Assembly (NCBI GenBank): GCA_964019155.1
Contig: OZ025240.1
Coordinates: forward strand, 46,398,354 to 46,462,353
Direction: 5' to 3'
From: Osedax fenrisi
Taxonomy: Eukaryota > Annelida > Polychaeta > Sabellida > Siboglinidae
DNA: 64,000 nt
The position numbers and the translations under genes are program-made. Shown here in pieces: positions 34,801 to 48,100 of this stretch; position 1 is the stretch's first letter, and every line of letters starts with the position of its first letter. Under the pieces are notes generated by a model. That model was not told the origin of the DNA. It did not search any database and worked only from the letters and a program-made list of their open reading frames with translations.

Positions 34801-35942
34801 CCCCTACATTAAATTATATAAATATATATATATATACAATATATATTAATTTATAATTTATATGTATTATAAATATATTTTTCCTAATATCTATGAAATG
34901 CTTTCATTGATGGCTACTACTTTTATTGATGTACATTGTTCATAGGTATGTTTATAAAATATTAATGTTTCCTATGTAATTATAATGTTAAGTAATTAAT
35001 TAATATTAAGTTTTCAAGGTAAAGTGGTAAAATAGTAATTGTATTTAACCAACACACATGTTTCGATTATTGACATCAATACATATGTATATTACCCGTA
35101 GAGCTAGAGAGAAGTGCCTCGATATCTCTATATCTATGCTATTACCAAAGGGCTTTGCTATTACCATACGTAGGACCCATATATATTGAGTGAGGAACAT
35201 AGGTAACTCTAATGTCTATAGTAGGACATATACGTCGTAGGTCACAGGTCATACGGGTCACCGATGGCGGTAAGCTGTGTATCCCCCGGAGTATGCAGGT
35301 GACTTCATTATTTACACTGGCGCAGTGTAAATAACACGTATGTACATTTGTAGGTATATATATATGCCTAATTTTATAATGCATTCTATGGAATATGTTT
35401 CAACACAAATACTATATTCCTCCTCAGACTAGGTAGGCTGTATATAGCTTATACGACAGTTCATCACTCATTAACAATGTGGAAAGGACGTCGGTGTCCA
35501 TAGTGTCCCCCGTACACTGTACCTGTACGGCGTACAGGTACACGGGTACCTATAGGTAGTACCTTACAGATGTATTGATGTTAGGTAAGGGCTACGGCTT
35601 ACCTGTTTAATTACACCCCACACCCCCCCACCCCGCCCCCGGGTAACCATGCTTATTACTACACTGAACAATACGTATGTCGCTAATTAATGATGGAGTT
35701 ATGGAAGTGTTGATTGCTGTCTACAGTTTGTTATATGTCGAACCACTGCTATAGTACACACACGCGCACACACACACGCATACATACACACTTACATACC
35801 ATCGATATAAATAAACTTTCTGTATATCGCTGATACACACACACAGATATATAATATATATATACGGACATTATTCGTCGGACATGTTAACATGTAATTA
35901 CTTTACACGTTTCAAACCTCAATAGAATATAATAAAGCAATG

Positions 35943-35988
<46 letters not shown>

Positions 35989-36192
35989 ATTTTTATATAT
36001 ATATAGACTATACTATATAACTATATTTATATATATCATACAAACGTATGCATACATGCATGCATGTGTATACACATTACGTATACTTGAGTACACATTG
36101 TGTTAATGGGATGATAGCATATCATAGGATCATAAACCATCATAGAATATCATTGAATATTTAACTATAGTTATATACATTGATAGATTTAC

Positions 36193-39100
36193 ATGCATGT
36201 ATATATGGGAAAGTCTCAAATTACCGACCCCCTCATAATACAGACCCCCTCTAGTATCATAGTAACTCTAGAATTACTCACTTACATCAATATACCTACA
36301 CATGCTCTAAAATCATATAATTTTTCTAATGCAACTGTTATTATTTTCTTTAATACATCAAGTCAGTGTTCCTACTTTTACTCCAAAATTCCATTCATCC
36401 GCAGTAACTCAATATACAATCACCTATACATTCGTGCTGAACGATCTATCACTGAGCGAACACATGGTAGAGTTCTTTTCCATGCAACAAAATCTAACCT
36501 AGCCCCATCTAATGTCAAATGTACCTTCAATGACTACACTAACTCCTTTGAACTTCGTCATTTGACCAACTCCAAGATAGACTGGAATAATAACCCAATT
36601 TATATATCAAATGACACATACAATACATGGTCTACATCCTACAATGCATATAGATTAAATACCAATTCACTGAATTCATCAATCAGTAATTCTCAGTCAT
36701 CACATCAATCTTCACAATGACATTCAACCACTCGACCTAATTATCTCAGAACAATCTCAATTCCTAGCACCTCAATAGATACCACACTATCAATTCCACC
36801 ATTTATTCACAACACATCACAATCTCAGATTAATGCAGCCATCCTTAATGTTTCCTCCATACGCAATACAGTTGATCACACACTTGACCTATTTAATGAC
36901 CTTCATCTTGTTCTTATTTGTCTCACAGAAACGTGGCTTAAGGATAATGATATTGCAATATCTGCATCCCTTAATATTAACAATCTAAGTTTTTCACAAC
37001 TTAATAGACTCGGCCCCCATCTTGGTGGTGGTGTTGGCATCCTATATAAGACAAATATTAATCTAATAAACAGTATTGATCTCGCACTAGAAAACTCAGA
37101 ATCATTTTCTTGTACATTTCACCCGGCTAATTCACGTCAATTCACCATCATAGTTATCTATCGTCCACCTCATAAGTCAATTCCTAAGTTTCTCCTTGAA
37201 TTAGAACACCTCCTGACTACATCCACTGATCATACTATCATTCTCGGTGACCTAAACATCCCAATTAATCTTGACACTAATTATACCAGGCAATTCAATA
37301 TATTAATAGACTCATTTAACTTTGTCCAACATATAACATCCCCAACTCACATAGCAGGCAATACACTTGACCTTATAATTTCCCATGCACATTCTAACCT
37401 CACCAATTCCCACTCAATAAAGAATCTATTTTCTGATCATCATTTAGTATTCTTCCATATTAGCTCACCAAGACCAACTCGACCCATTATAAATATTAAA
37501 TATAGAAAATATAACAATATTGACACCAATACTTTCATCACTGAATTCTCTAAAAAATTTAATAACACACAATTTTCAAACTTAGTATCAAAATTAGAAA
37601 CATCTCTATCAAGAACCCTTGACGAACTTGCCCCCATCAAATATAAATATATAACACAACGTCCAAATTGCAAATGGTTTAATTCTGAACTTTCATCATC
37701 AAAGCGCAAATTACGACTATATGAAAATTATTGGAGAAAATCTAAATCTCTCAATAATTACAATATATTTATCAAACAACGTAGCCTATATAGAACCCTA
37801 CTCAAGAAGTCTAAGAAATCATACTACAATAATCTATTAAAAGAAGCATCAACTAATTCTAAGAAACTTTTCTCCATTTCTAACCAGCTACTTGGTAGAA
37901 TATCACTACGTGTTCTACCAAATGAACCCATAACAACGCTAATAGATACATTTGACCAATATTTCAATACTAAAGTCATGAATATAATTAAATCACTCCC
38001 TACACAACTCGATGAACCATATAATCTACCTCTATATTCCCTTTCCTCCTTCACATTACCATCAACTACTACCATTGAAAAACTCCTCAGTGCAGTAAAT
38101 ACATCTTCCGAACTAGATCCAATTCCTCATTCTATATTAAATAAGTACCACATTTATCTAGCATCTTATTACCAAGAAATAATAGAAAACTCACTTACCT
38201 CAGGCATTTTTCCAATCTACATGGAAACAGCATATGTTACACCCATCATAAAAAAACCTAACCTTGACAAATCAATCCTCTCCAACTACCGACCAATCTC
38301 CAACTTATCAACGCTCTCCAAAACCCTAGAACGAATTGTTGCTCGTCAATTAAATTCGTATCTCCATGAAAATCATATATTAAACCCATATCAGAGTGCC
38401 TATACCAAGCACAAAAGTATTGAAACTGCAATGATACATATCCTTAATCACATTCACCTATCTGCTGCATCACCACATGGTTCAGTGGTCATTCTCCTTG
38501 ATTTATCAGCTGCCTTCGACACTCTTGACCATAATATCCTTATAAATCGACTAACTTCTATCGGAATCTCTGGTACTGTACTTGATTGGTTCATCTCATA
38601 CCTAACTGATCGTTTTTACCAAATTAGTATAAACTCACTAATCTCTAAACCTCGTAAAGTTACTCATGGAGTACCTCAAGGATCGGTTCTTGGTCCACTC
38701 CTATTCAATATCTACCTACTTCCCTTATTTAGAATTATTGACAAATACCCCACTATAGACTATCACTCGTATGCTGATGACATACAGTTACACTGTAGAT
38801 TGATAGACCCTAACAACGACATAAATGTACTTAACAACTGCATTACTGAAATACATAACTGGCTCACCAACAACTCATTATCACTAAACTGTCTTAAAAC
38901 TGAATCAATGCATATTAAAACATCTACCACCATATTCATTCCACCACAAATTACCATTAACAATCTGAGTATTTCTTATGCTAATAAAATAAAAAATCTT
39001 GGTATATTAATCGACCCAACACTACAATTCAACATCCAGACTAAATCACTATCACAGTAAATTAACTACATACTACACAACTTACGAACAATAAGACCCT

Positions 39101-39603
39101 TCATTAATTTTAATACTGCAAAACTCATCGCTACATCCCTCATTCTCCCCCGCCTTGATTACTGTAATTCATGTCTCTATGCCTCCTCACAATCTATAAT
39201 AAATAAACTCCAACGTCTTCAGAACTCAGCCATCAGATTCATATTCAACATAACTAAATATTCCAGACAACATATATCCCCTTTGAGAACCAAATTACAT
39301 TGGCTGCCAATAAAATCCCGTATAATTTACAAAATTGCACTGACCATACATTTAGCTACACATCATAACACACCAGACTATCTTGCTAACTTACTAACTC
39401 CCAACACAACTATTTACGAACAAAGACACATAAACAAATTCAAATTAAAAACTCCAGTTCTATTACATTTAACATCTTCCCAACATAAATCTTTCTCCAT
39501 CCATGCTCCAAAAATCTGGAATGATCTACCTCACCATATCCGATCAATTGACTCAACTGTAACATTCAAATCAAAGCTCAAAACATACCTTTTTGCCCAA
39601 TAA
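36193..39603 (+). pseudogene. LINE endonuclease-reverse transcriptase frame with two in-frame stops
   Basis: The frame is open from ATG 36193 to TAA 39601-39603 except for TGA at 36718-36720 and TAA at 39058-39060. The part before TGA (175 codons) is not recognised. After it come endonuclease motifs: LTETWL (about 36925), VIYRPP (37153), ILGDLNIP (37243) and SDHHLVF (37432). Then reverse transcriptase motifs: YRPISNLSTLSKTLERI (38287), QSAYTKHKS (38392), LLDLSAAFDTLDHN (38494), HGVPQGSVLGPLLFNIYLLP (38668) and the catalytic YADD (38770). The TAA at 39058 is a plain defect that removes the last 180 codons. The TGA may be a defect or a readthrough site, because no Met occurs in frame from 36721 to 37977. 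Confidence 0.85.
36208..36250 (+). mobile_element. Probable left end of element B
   Basis: GGGAAAGTCTCAAATTACCG then ACCCCC, read against the reverse complement of 40864-40893 (GGGGAAAGTTTCCGATACCC), shows a matching terminus. TATATA flanks both ends but the area is A+T-rich, so the target duplication is weak evidence. Confidence 0.45.
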
Positions 39604-39690
39604 TATATTGAAAGCACGTCCGAAAACTTCAATAAAGAAGTTGATGGAAGTGCCTAAACCAATTAGGTAACAGGTAACAGGTATAAGAGA
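36250..39690 (+). mobile_element. CR1/L2-like non-LTR retrotransposon (LINE), nearly intact
   Basis: One reading frame carries an apurinic-like endonuclease and a reverse transcriptase, followed by a short 3' UTR with a hairpin near 39627-39642 and a 7-bp tandem tail (GGTAACA)n at about 39665-39685. The C-terminal segment APKIWNDLPHHIRSID is typical of the CR1/L2/Rex group. Only two in-frame stops interrupt the frame, so insertion is probably recent. The 5' end is not exact; bases 36208-36250 look like the end of another element into which the LINE inserted. Confidence 0.85.
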
Positions 39691-39792
39691 TATCACAAAA
39701 TTATATATACACGAATTGTTAGCAATTTAATGATAATTATTTAAATATCAATATGTATTTTGTTTTAATAAATATGTAATCCTACAATTGTT

Positions 39793-40101
39793 CCCAGCAA
39801 AAAGTAAGAGTAGCATAATAGCAGCATAACAGCATATGCTAGAGCCTCACATATTTACATTGTGCTCGTATGTATTATTATAATAGCAGCATAATAGCAG
39901 CATAATAGACATTTAAAATTAATAGCAGCATAATATCAGCATAATAGCAGCATAACAGCAGCATAATATCATTAACAATTAATAGCAGCATAATAGCAGC
40001 ATAATAGACATTTAATAGCAGCATAATAGCACAATGTAAACATTTGAGGCTCTAGCATATGCTGTTATGCTGCTATTATGCTGCTCTTACTGTTTGCTGG
40101 G
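39793..40101. mobile_element. CCCAGC-type MITE, copy 2
   Basis: Ends CCCAGCAAAAAGTAAGAG (39793) and inverse CTCTTACTGTTTGCTGGG (to 40101). It shares with copy 1 the subterminal CAATGTAAACATTTGA and many AGCAGCATAAT units. TT is present on both sides. It sits just downstream of the LINE. Confidence 0.88.
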
Positions 40102-40289
40102 TTATTTGATAAAATGTAATATTCTGTTTTTACTTTTTAAATATTTGAATAATAACTTATTTTAAATCATTATAAATACTTTATTAATTAAAAGAAAACT
40201 TAATACTGCACATAATATTGTAGATCAATAAATTGTTTATAACTATTATAAAAATAATTCAATTTGAATAACTATTAACCAAAATATCT

Positions 40290-40893
40290 TACGTAGAGCA
40301 ACCCATATGATTTTCCTAATACCGACTCCCTAAATTACCCTAATACCGACCCCATGTGATTTATAATATCCAATCAGAATAGATCAGTATTTTACTTTAA
40401 AATATGTCATAAGTTGTTTGTGTATCATTGATATACATTAAGGATTCATGATTCCATTCGATTATATACATATTGATTAATAACTAAATGTTAAATAATA
40501 ATATACAATATTTTAATATAATTTCTATAAAGTTTAAATTTAAATTTGATATTACTATTAAAACATAAATTTAATAAAAAATAATTGTGTGCATGTTATA
40601 ATTAATTATATTTATGAATATCTATTATGTTGATTGGATATTATAATACTAAAATTATTTATACCACGATTATGTAAGGGGGTCGGTAATAGGAGAAGGG
40701 GGTCGGTATCAGGAACATGTATCCGATTACCGAACCCCTGTTTATTCTTGTAAATATAATTATATCAAAAATTTAAAATAGCCACATTATACATTGCCAT
40801 AATATTACACTATTTCAAATAAATATATTTAATATTGAATAAGTTATTACAAATAATCATTTAGGGGTCGGGTATCGGAAACTTTCCCCTATA
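40290..40893. mobile_element. Element B, right part, with repeated GGGGGTCGGTA motifs
   Basis: Holds ACCGACTCCC and ACCGACCCC near 40320-40355, ATATCCAATCAG (40367), two direct GGGGGTCGGTA motifs at 40678-40715, an inverted copy at 40726-40738, and the end GGGGTCGGG to TTTCCCCTA at 40864-40893. A matching left end, GGGAAAGTCTC and ACCGACCCCCTC, lies at 36208-36236, so the LINE and MITE copy 2 appear nested between. Confidence 0.5.
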
Positions 40894-41319
40894 TACCATG
40901 GATATATATATATTGAATTAATGTATATACATTACTAGTACTAATTTAGTACTCTCTAAACTGATGTTAAACCTCGTCAATTACTTATACATATTGTAGT
41001 ATGGGGGTACTACTACTACATTATACTGTATTATAGGTAGGCTACTACTATATACTATAGTATCCTACTATAGTTGGTAGCTTAATAAGCGTAAATATAA
41101 AATTCAATATTAATAAATATATATAGGTACATATGTACCCATAAGTAATTATAATCTATATATTATTAGCTATAGCTAACCATATCTACCCTACAGGGTA
41201 TAGCCAACCTAGGATAACCCTGGGGTAACATCTAGAGAGAACACATATGTTCAAGAATGTGTACATTCTCTATTATTATGATAACATATTCATTTCTATA
41301 AACATTCCATTACTACAAA

Positions 41320-42165
41320 CCCAGTAAACCAAAATTTGAAATTTTTTCGATAATGTTTGTAATTTATTTACGAATATTGAAAAAAATGTTCAATAATTTT
41401 CAATATTTTTTTAATTTCTGTATTTTTTTTGAAAATAAAACACGAAGTTAGCAAAAAATAATTTATATAATATTTGAAAATAATTTACGAAAAAGAGTTT
41501 CTAAAATTTTACGAAAATAATTTTCAAATAAAATGCAAAGTTTGTAATTTGTTTGAAAATAAAATACTAATTTTGCAAATTCGATATTAATATAAATTAA
41601 TCAATATATTAAGATTATTAATAGATTTAATTAAATTTTGAAATATAATTTTATTGCAGATAAATTGGTTACATTTTTTTAAATATCTATTTTCTATTAT
41701 TTATTTATGATTAACGAAATAAATATTAAATAGATAAAATGTTTCTATTTTAAAATCAATTTTTATTTATATTGATATACATATTTTATATTTAACATCA
41801 TTATTAATTGTTCAATCAAAAATAATGGAGGATAGGTCTGAAAATACCATTTAAATCACTGTTTATTCAGTTAAACTAATTTTTGATTCATTCAATGAAG
41901 TACAAAATATTTATTTTAGTAATTAATATATTTATTTCAGTTATATAAATATTTCATATAACAATATCTTTTACATTTAGTTTATTTTTGATTAGCAAAT
42001 TTGTTGATTGTTGACTAAATATTTATTAAATTCTCAAAATGATGTTTCAAGTTTGCAAATGATTTTCAAAAAATGTACGTAAATAATTGAAATTTAATTT
42101 CAAAGTTCCAAAAATGTGTCCACAAAATTTTCGAAAATCATTTTCATATTATTTTGTTTAATGGG
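41320..42165. mobile_element. CCCAGT-type inverted-repeat element, 0.85 kb
   Basis: Left end CCCAGTAAACCAAAAT and right end ATTTTGTTTAATGGG are imperfect inverted repeats. The inside has many AAAATTTTCGAAAAT-like and TTTGCAAA-like short palindromes on both halves. It may be a distant relative of the CCCAGC family. Target duplication not resolved. Confidence 0.6.
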
Positions 42166-43424
42166 TAATTATTAAATTTTTTCTCATTATTTTTATAGAA
42201 TGCTATTAATATATTAAATATACGTAATAAATAAACGTATTTAGGTATATACATATTATGTGAAATATAATCTATCTCCCTGACAACCACGATCTGTTCA
42301 CCGCATCTAATCTATACAATCATAATACTACACGATTCGTGATTATATTACCCATGCTAATATACTTAGGCATCTGAAGTACACATAACTACTAATGTAA
42401 TTGCCTTAATTACATACTTAAGTACCTATAGGTATATATATGACTCACCTCCTACATGTCATTCAATAAGCTATCAAGTTAATTATATATTGATATGCCT
42501 GTAGTATAGGTAATTATTCCTATGTATCCTATAGTTATTCTTTATGTTCATTAACAATGATTTATATACTTAGTGTACATATTATATACGTATTATAGTA
42601 TATATTTACAGCGTTTAATTATTTCAAACAGGTAGCTAATTATTAGTATATTGTCTTCATTATTTAAATACCTCTTCTAATTAGGAAATTGATATCTTAG
42701 TTATGTAGTTTACTTAAGTTCAGTTTTGTGGTTAATAATTTAATATTTCTGTACAATTTGCATATAGATTTACCATATCATAATGTATAAATGTTACAAT
42801 ATGTAATATATATTTAGTCTAGCATTCTTATTGGTTGACATATTTGGAAAAATGTTGAGCCTAACTACTACTAAGATATTCTCGTTTATAGGAGGTATTA
42901 CTACTACAGTAGTAGTACTATTATATCTGAAAGTTTTAGAATATGTAGATCTAAGAGTATACATCAGCGATATATTAGTACATTTACATTTATTATAAAT
43001 ATTATACCGAATAAGTTAAGTTATTAGTTAGATTAAATCATACACGATACCCTATAATCTCACATTTCATTCGCTTGATATCTCCTACTTTGTTAATCCT
43101 TAGTTCATATCCACGCTATGATTATCTATTACTTTCATATGATATTTATACCACCGTTATTAATAATTATTTAATAGAATAATTTGATATTTTCTTTTGT
43201 TGTTTATTGTTAATTTGAAGTGGGATTTCTCAAGAAGGGCTTTACTATAATAAGCAATATTCTCATTGTTATCACCCAAGTGAATATAATTGTAGTAATC
43301 TATTGGTTAACAGGATTCTCTATAGGTATAGATTACTAGTTGTTTGTTGCAATTATCTCGTAGTTAACATGACACCGGAAAGCTTCGGTTGCTAGATTAG
43401 TCCTATTAATAATTAACACACCAG

Positions 43425-43548
43425 GGGTCAATTATTCTGAGAAAATAAAGTATCCTACGATTACCCAGGAACATCCTTAGCTATCTCCGTAATGTTGAAT
43501 ATTGTCATGGCATTATATTAGAATGGCTTATTTTCTCAGAACAACCGG
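43425..43548 (+). mobile_element. Single-unit copy of the minisatellite-bearing MITE
   Basis: Ends TTCTGAGAAAATAA (43437) and TTATTTTCTCAGAA (43532) are perfect inverted repeats of 14 bp and extend imperfectly outward to CAGGGGTCAATTA and its partner. The middle holds exactly one unit, ATCCTTAGCTATCTCCGTAA TG, of the array at 11990-12885. No clear target duplication. Confidence 0.75.
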
Positions 43549-44209
43549 CCACAGGAAAACAACTAATATGTCGTTATTTGTCGTACGACAAGTAATATAT
43601 AACCTAGGATCACGATATTCATTTAGTTTGCTACTCGTAATCAAGATATTCGTACTGGATAAGGCATTGGTTTGATGCGTGGTATCAGTGTCGGTGCATC
43701 GCAGAGACCTAGTGTAATATTAACCTAAACCTATGTATCAGCCGTATGAGGATTGAAACATTAAGCTAAAGTCACGCTCGAGAATGTTACACAGTATTTA
43801 CAAATAAGTGCGCTTTTATTAGCTGGAAACAACCTGAAAAGACCAAGATCTTATTTCGAAGCCATTTGGATAACGAAGAAATAAATGAATACTAAATGAG
43901 TAGAGAATGATATTAAACTATATTTATCTACCAAGATCTATATGTATGATGTTAGCGGTCATTCGCAAGTATCCTAGTCTGGCCAGCTTTACTTGTTATA
44001 ATGAAGCTGAGACTGCTCTACAGGATTACAGGTGACTTAGTAATGAAGTGATGTTGGTCTACTAACCAAGTGTGTGTCTACAATAAAAGTGAACACAATA
44101 ACAATTACACTACCTACTTAGACGATGTAAACTATAGTTATACGTTGCTGTAATCTAATATAAATAATTACTTATTTCTGCAATGTGTTACAATAATAAT
44201 TATATTGTT

Positions 44210-44460
44210 ATTCTGGTAGAGTACTTTCTTCCATTCCAGGAACTTAGTTGAAGTTATTTTATAAATAAATGGTTATAATGTCCCTTCGAACCGCTCTCGT
44301 GTTAAGGGATCCATGGTTTAAGCTGATCACTTTTATTACACTATTATATAATATTATTGTAAGACCTATTTTTATGGTCCGAGCGAGACTTAAACCCGTG
44401 TCATACTGCTCGTGTTTGTCTGATGACTTAGTCTAGTGAGACACACAGACAGTTTACCAC
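44210..44460 (-). mobile_element. tRNA-derived SINE, copy 3
   Basis: Reverse-strand copy between the LINE and IFT43. The + strand shows TCCCTTCGAACCGCTCTCGT and a diverged tRNA head with CGAGACTTAAACCCGTG as the reversed box B. Confidence 0.75.
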
Positions 44461-45192
44461 CTGCAAGCTGGTACATTAAAATTTCCAATTATTTTTTTTA
44501 TTTCTATCATGTACTAATATTTAATATTAATATTAATATTAATTAATATATTTACGTGTTGAATCTGTATGATATTAAATTATCTAATAATAATACAAAT
44601 ACTGTACACATAAAGTATAAAATTAAATTATATAGATTTTTACAATTATTAATAAATATATTAGAATTATTAATAAGTGAATAGTATTTGTCCACTTTAT
44701 TAAATATAAATTCAGTATTAATATATGTTATTATACTTAAATTCAGAATTAATATTTGTTATAATTATATTTAGAATTAAAACGTGTTATATATACATTT
44801 AGAATTAGATATAAATATATGTACAGGTCTAAGAATATTTCTGCCTTTGCCAACAAGATGTTTCGACACATTCACACATTAACTGGAGGGGGCAACATTC
44901 ATAATTTATATTTATAAAATATTTCATTAATTATAGAAATGTGATAATTTTAATTATATAAATAATGGCAATAATGTTTTTACATGCATATTATAAACCT
45001 ATAACTTAAAATATAATGTATTCTATCCACTGATAGGGTTCGTGAACAAGTTAATATAATCATTTTGTCAGTGTACTTCGTCACAATTAAATAGAAGTAT
45101 ATCAATTATATATATATATATACTGTTTAGAAATAATTAATATTTATATATATTTATAAAAAAAACAATAAATAAAACAATGATTTCATTCT

Positions 45193-48100
45193 TTAGGTAT
45201 CGGTCTCCCATTCCTTTAATAACTCTGAACTTACATCGGTGAATAATCTTTCCCATTCCCATATTTCATCAAGCTAAAATAGAAAATAGATGTCACCATT
45301 ATTAAATATCAATATTATTATTAATAATTACTGTTATCGATATTCACATAATTAATTACTATTATAATTTACATGCATATTATTTTAAAAGTAGTTAATT
45401 TATAATAATGTAATAATTAAATTAACATATATTTATTACATTTACCAGAAAGAGTTAATAACAAATATAGTTTATATTAGCATATATTTTTAACAAAAAC
45501 ATCCAATTAAATATATAATAAAAATTTATATTTAAACTAATATTTTTTGTATAACGAAAACTAACATAAAGTTTAGAAAAATATGAAATTAATGTATATC
45601 ATTTATAAGTAGTATTATAACTGATATAATTATGCGTATACCATGATGCATAATAGCATCACAAACAGCATCAGGCACAGCATCACACACAGCATTACAT
45701 ACAGAATTACTTACAGCATCACACACAGCATCACACACAGCATCACAAACAGAATTACTTACAGCATCACACACAGCATCACACACAACATCACACACAG
45801 CATCACACACATCATCACACACAGCATCACACACATCATCACACAGCATCACACACAGCATCAAACACATCATCACACAGAATCACACACAGTACCACAC
45901 ACAACATCACACACAGCATCATACACAACATCACACACACAGCATTACAAACAGCATCACACACAGCATCACACACACAGCATCACAGACAGCATCACAC
46001 ACATCATCACACACAGCATCACACACACAGCATCACATACAGCATCACACGCAGCAGCACACACAACACCGCGCACACAGCATCACAAACCTCGTGCACC
46101 TCGCTATCTGTGTATAATGATTGACAGAGAAGCTTCAAGTCGATTTCGTCGTCAAGCGTCAAAAAAGAGGCGTGTTTAATGAGGTCGTTGTCGAGTTCTT
46201 TGAAGGTCGCCACTCGATTCACGATCACACTGAAAATAGGCGTTTTGTGGGATGAAACGTATTATAGCTTAATGCCTAACATCAATAGTGTTTATTATTA
46301 CGTACTCTAGATGATATTATACGTACTCTAGATGATATTATATGATAATGATATTATTATTATTATTATTATTATCAGATTTAGTTTTTACACAAGGGTA
46401 ATTATAGAAGCAGAGCTTATATTACGCTAGATAATTACCCTTATGGTATGATAATATTAAATATTTATCAAATATTTAATTATATAATTATTATAGTATG
46501 AAAAGCAATAATAAGTAGATATACGATAAGGGTGATAACTAGAATAGACGTATAGTAGAGTATAATAGATGGTATAGTAGAGTATAATAGACAGTATAGT
46601 ATAATAAATAACTATATAGTATAATATGCACGGATACTACTTACTAAGAGTAATTATAAACCAAAGCAATGAGTGATATGTAATGCGGGGATGGTAGGAG
46701 TGGGGTGGATAGTAACTTTGGGGTGGAGGGTAGTGTGGTGGTAGGCGTCTGGGCATAGTAATTGGAGGTGGAGGGTAGTAACTTGGGGTGTTAGAGGGTG
46801 AGGGGCATAATATAGGGGGAGTAATAGGGATGGGGCAATAGTAACTTTGGGGCTACAGCTACTTCGACTTCAGAGGAGGGTTCCGTACTGTCCTCCAGTT
46901 CGGGAATAACGGGTATATCTGTAAACACACGAGTGTTACACAGCATGAGATGGAAGAACACATTCGTCATTGTAACTAGATGTATAAACACACAAACACA
47001 CACACTAGGAGTGATGATAAAATTTTTCAATAAGTTAGTATAGGTATATAATTTAAATTATATGTTTAAAATAAATATTAAAAAAAAAAGTGTTTTCGAG
47101 CAATATTCAGCCCTCGGAGCCCAAAACAAAATTATAAAATATTCATAAAATTTTCTTGAAAAAAAAATTTAATCTCGAAAATTTGCATAAATTTGAATAT
47201 GACACATGCGCAATGCATTGTTCAATTCAAATTTCATATCATTCCTCTTATAATATATAACGGGTAGGAGCTATTTATGCGTTCGATTCACTAAGTATCC
47301 CGTTGATAGTTAGTATCCGATGAACAGATATATAATAGAGTTAATGGAAAGTGTTACAATACTAGTAATTATTGGTAGTAATACTAATAATACTAATAAT
47401 AATTATAATAATAATAGTATATTTAGACACTTTAATAATAATAGAAACAATTAAAGTATATTTTATAATAATGTTAAAAACAAATAATTATAATAAAATA
47501 TGTTACTTCAGTCTTTTGCGGACTATGCAGGGCTTATGGAGAATTAGAATGTAAAACTAATGAGTATGAATCATCGATATAAAGAAAGTGGACCTGTGCA
47601 ATTGAATGTAGTGTATGGCACTATCCGCTACGGGCGCTGCAGTAGAAACCCACTATTTGAAGATATCATACTATTTTATTGATATTTATAATCTAAATCC
47701 ATTGATATAGATAGAAGTCACTTTAATCTATTTTGACGAAAAGCCTACCTTTTTAATATTTGACATATATTATATGACTAATACCCAATAAAAATCACTG
47801 ATACCATTTTGTTAATTGGGATGGTCCACTATGATTCATCGGCAATGAATCATTGTCGATTAATACTTCATCGATGTGGCTATGCAGGTTGTTGATTTTT
47901 TTGGTTTTTTTTACGGTTTATTTGGTTTTTATGGTTTATTTGTGAAGAATATTGTTTTTTTATTTATTGAATAATTATTATTAATAAATTGTTATATTGA
48001 ATGTTATTTATAATAAATACTTCTAAATGTAGTATGGTAACTACGTAGTATGAATGTGAGGTGGAATATTTGATATAATGTTTTTGTAATTGTAAATAGT

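Larger units (their letters stand above)
27401..45192. other. Long intergenic region between ZFAND3 and IFT43
   Basis: About 18 kb upstream of the ZFAND3 start and downstream of the IFT43 stop. Apart from mobile elements listed separately, I found no exon with splice sites and conserved residues. The part 28500-31700 is less A+T-rich than its surroundings and full of short palindromes such as TGTACA/GTAC variants and CA/TG runs. It may hold promoter or non-coding RNA sequence, but nothing in the bases proves this. Confidence 0.5.

Noticed and set aside
45589..46179. His/Thr-Ser-rich and Cys-Asp-Ala-Val-rich frames
   Set aside because: Translation of the 12-bp minisatellite; only the part 46091-46229 (- strand) is real IFT43 exon 6.
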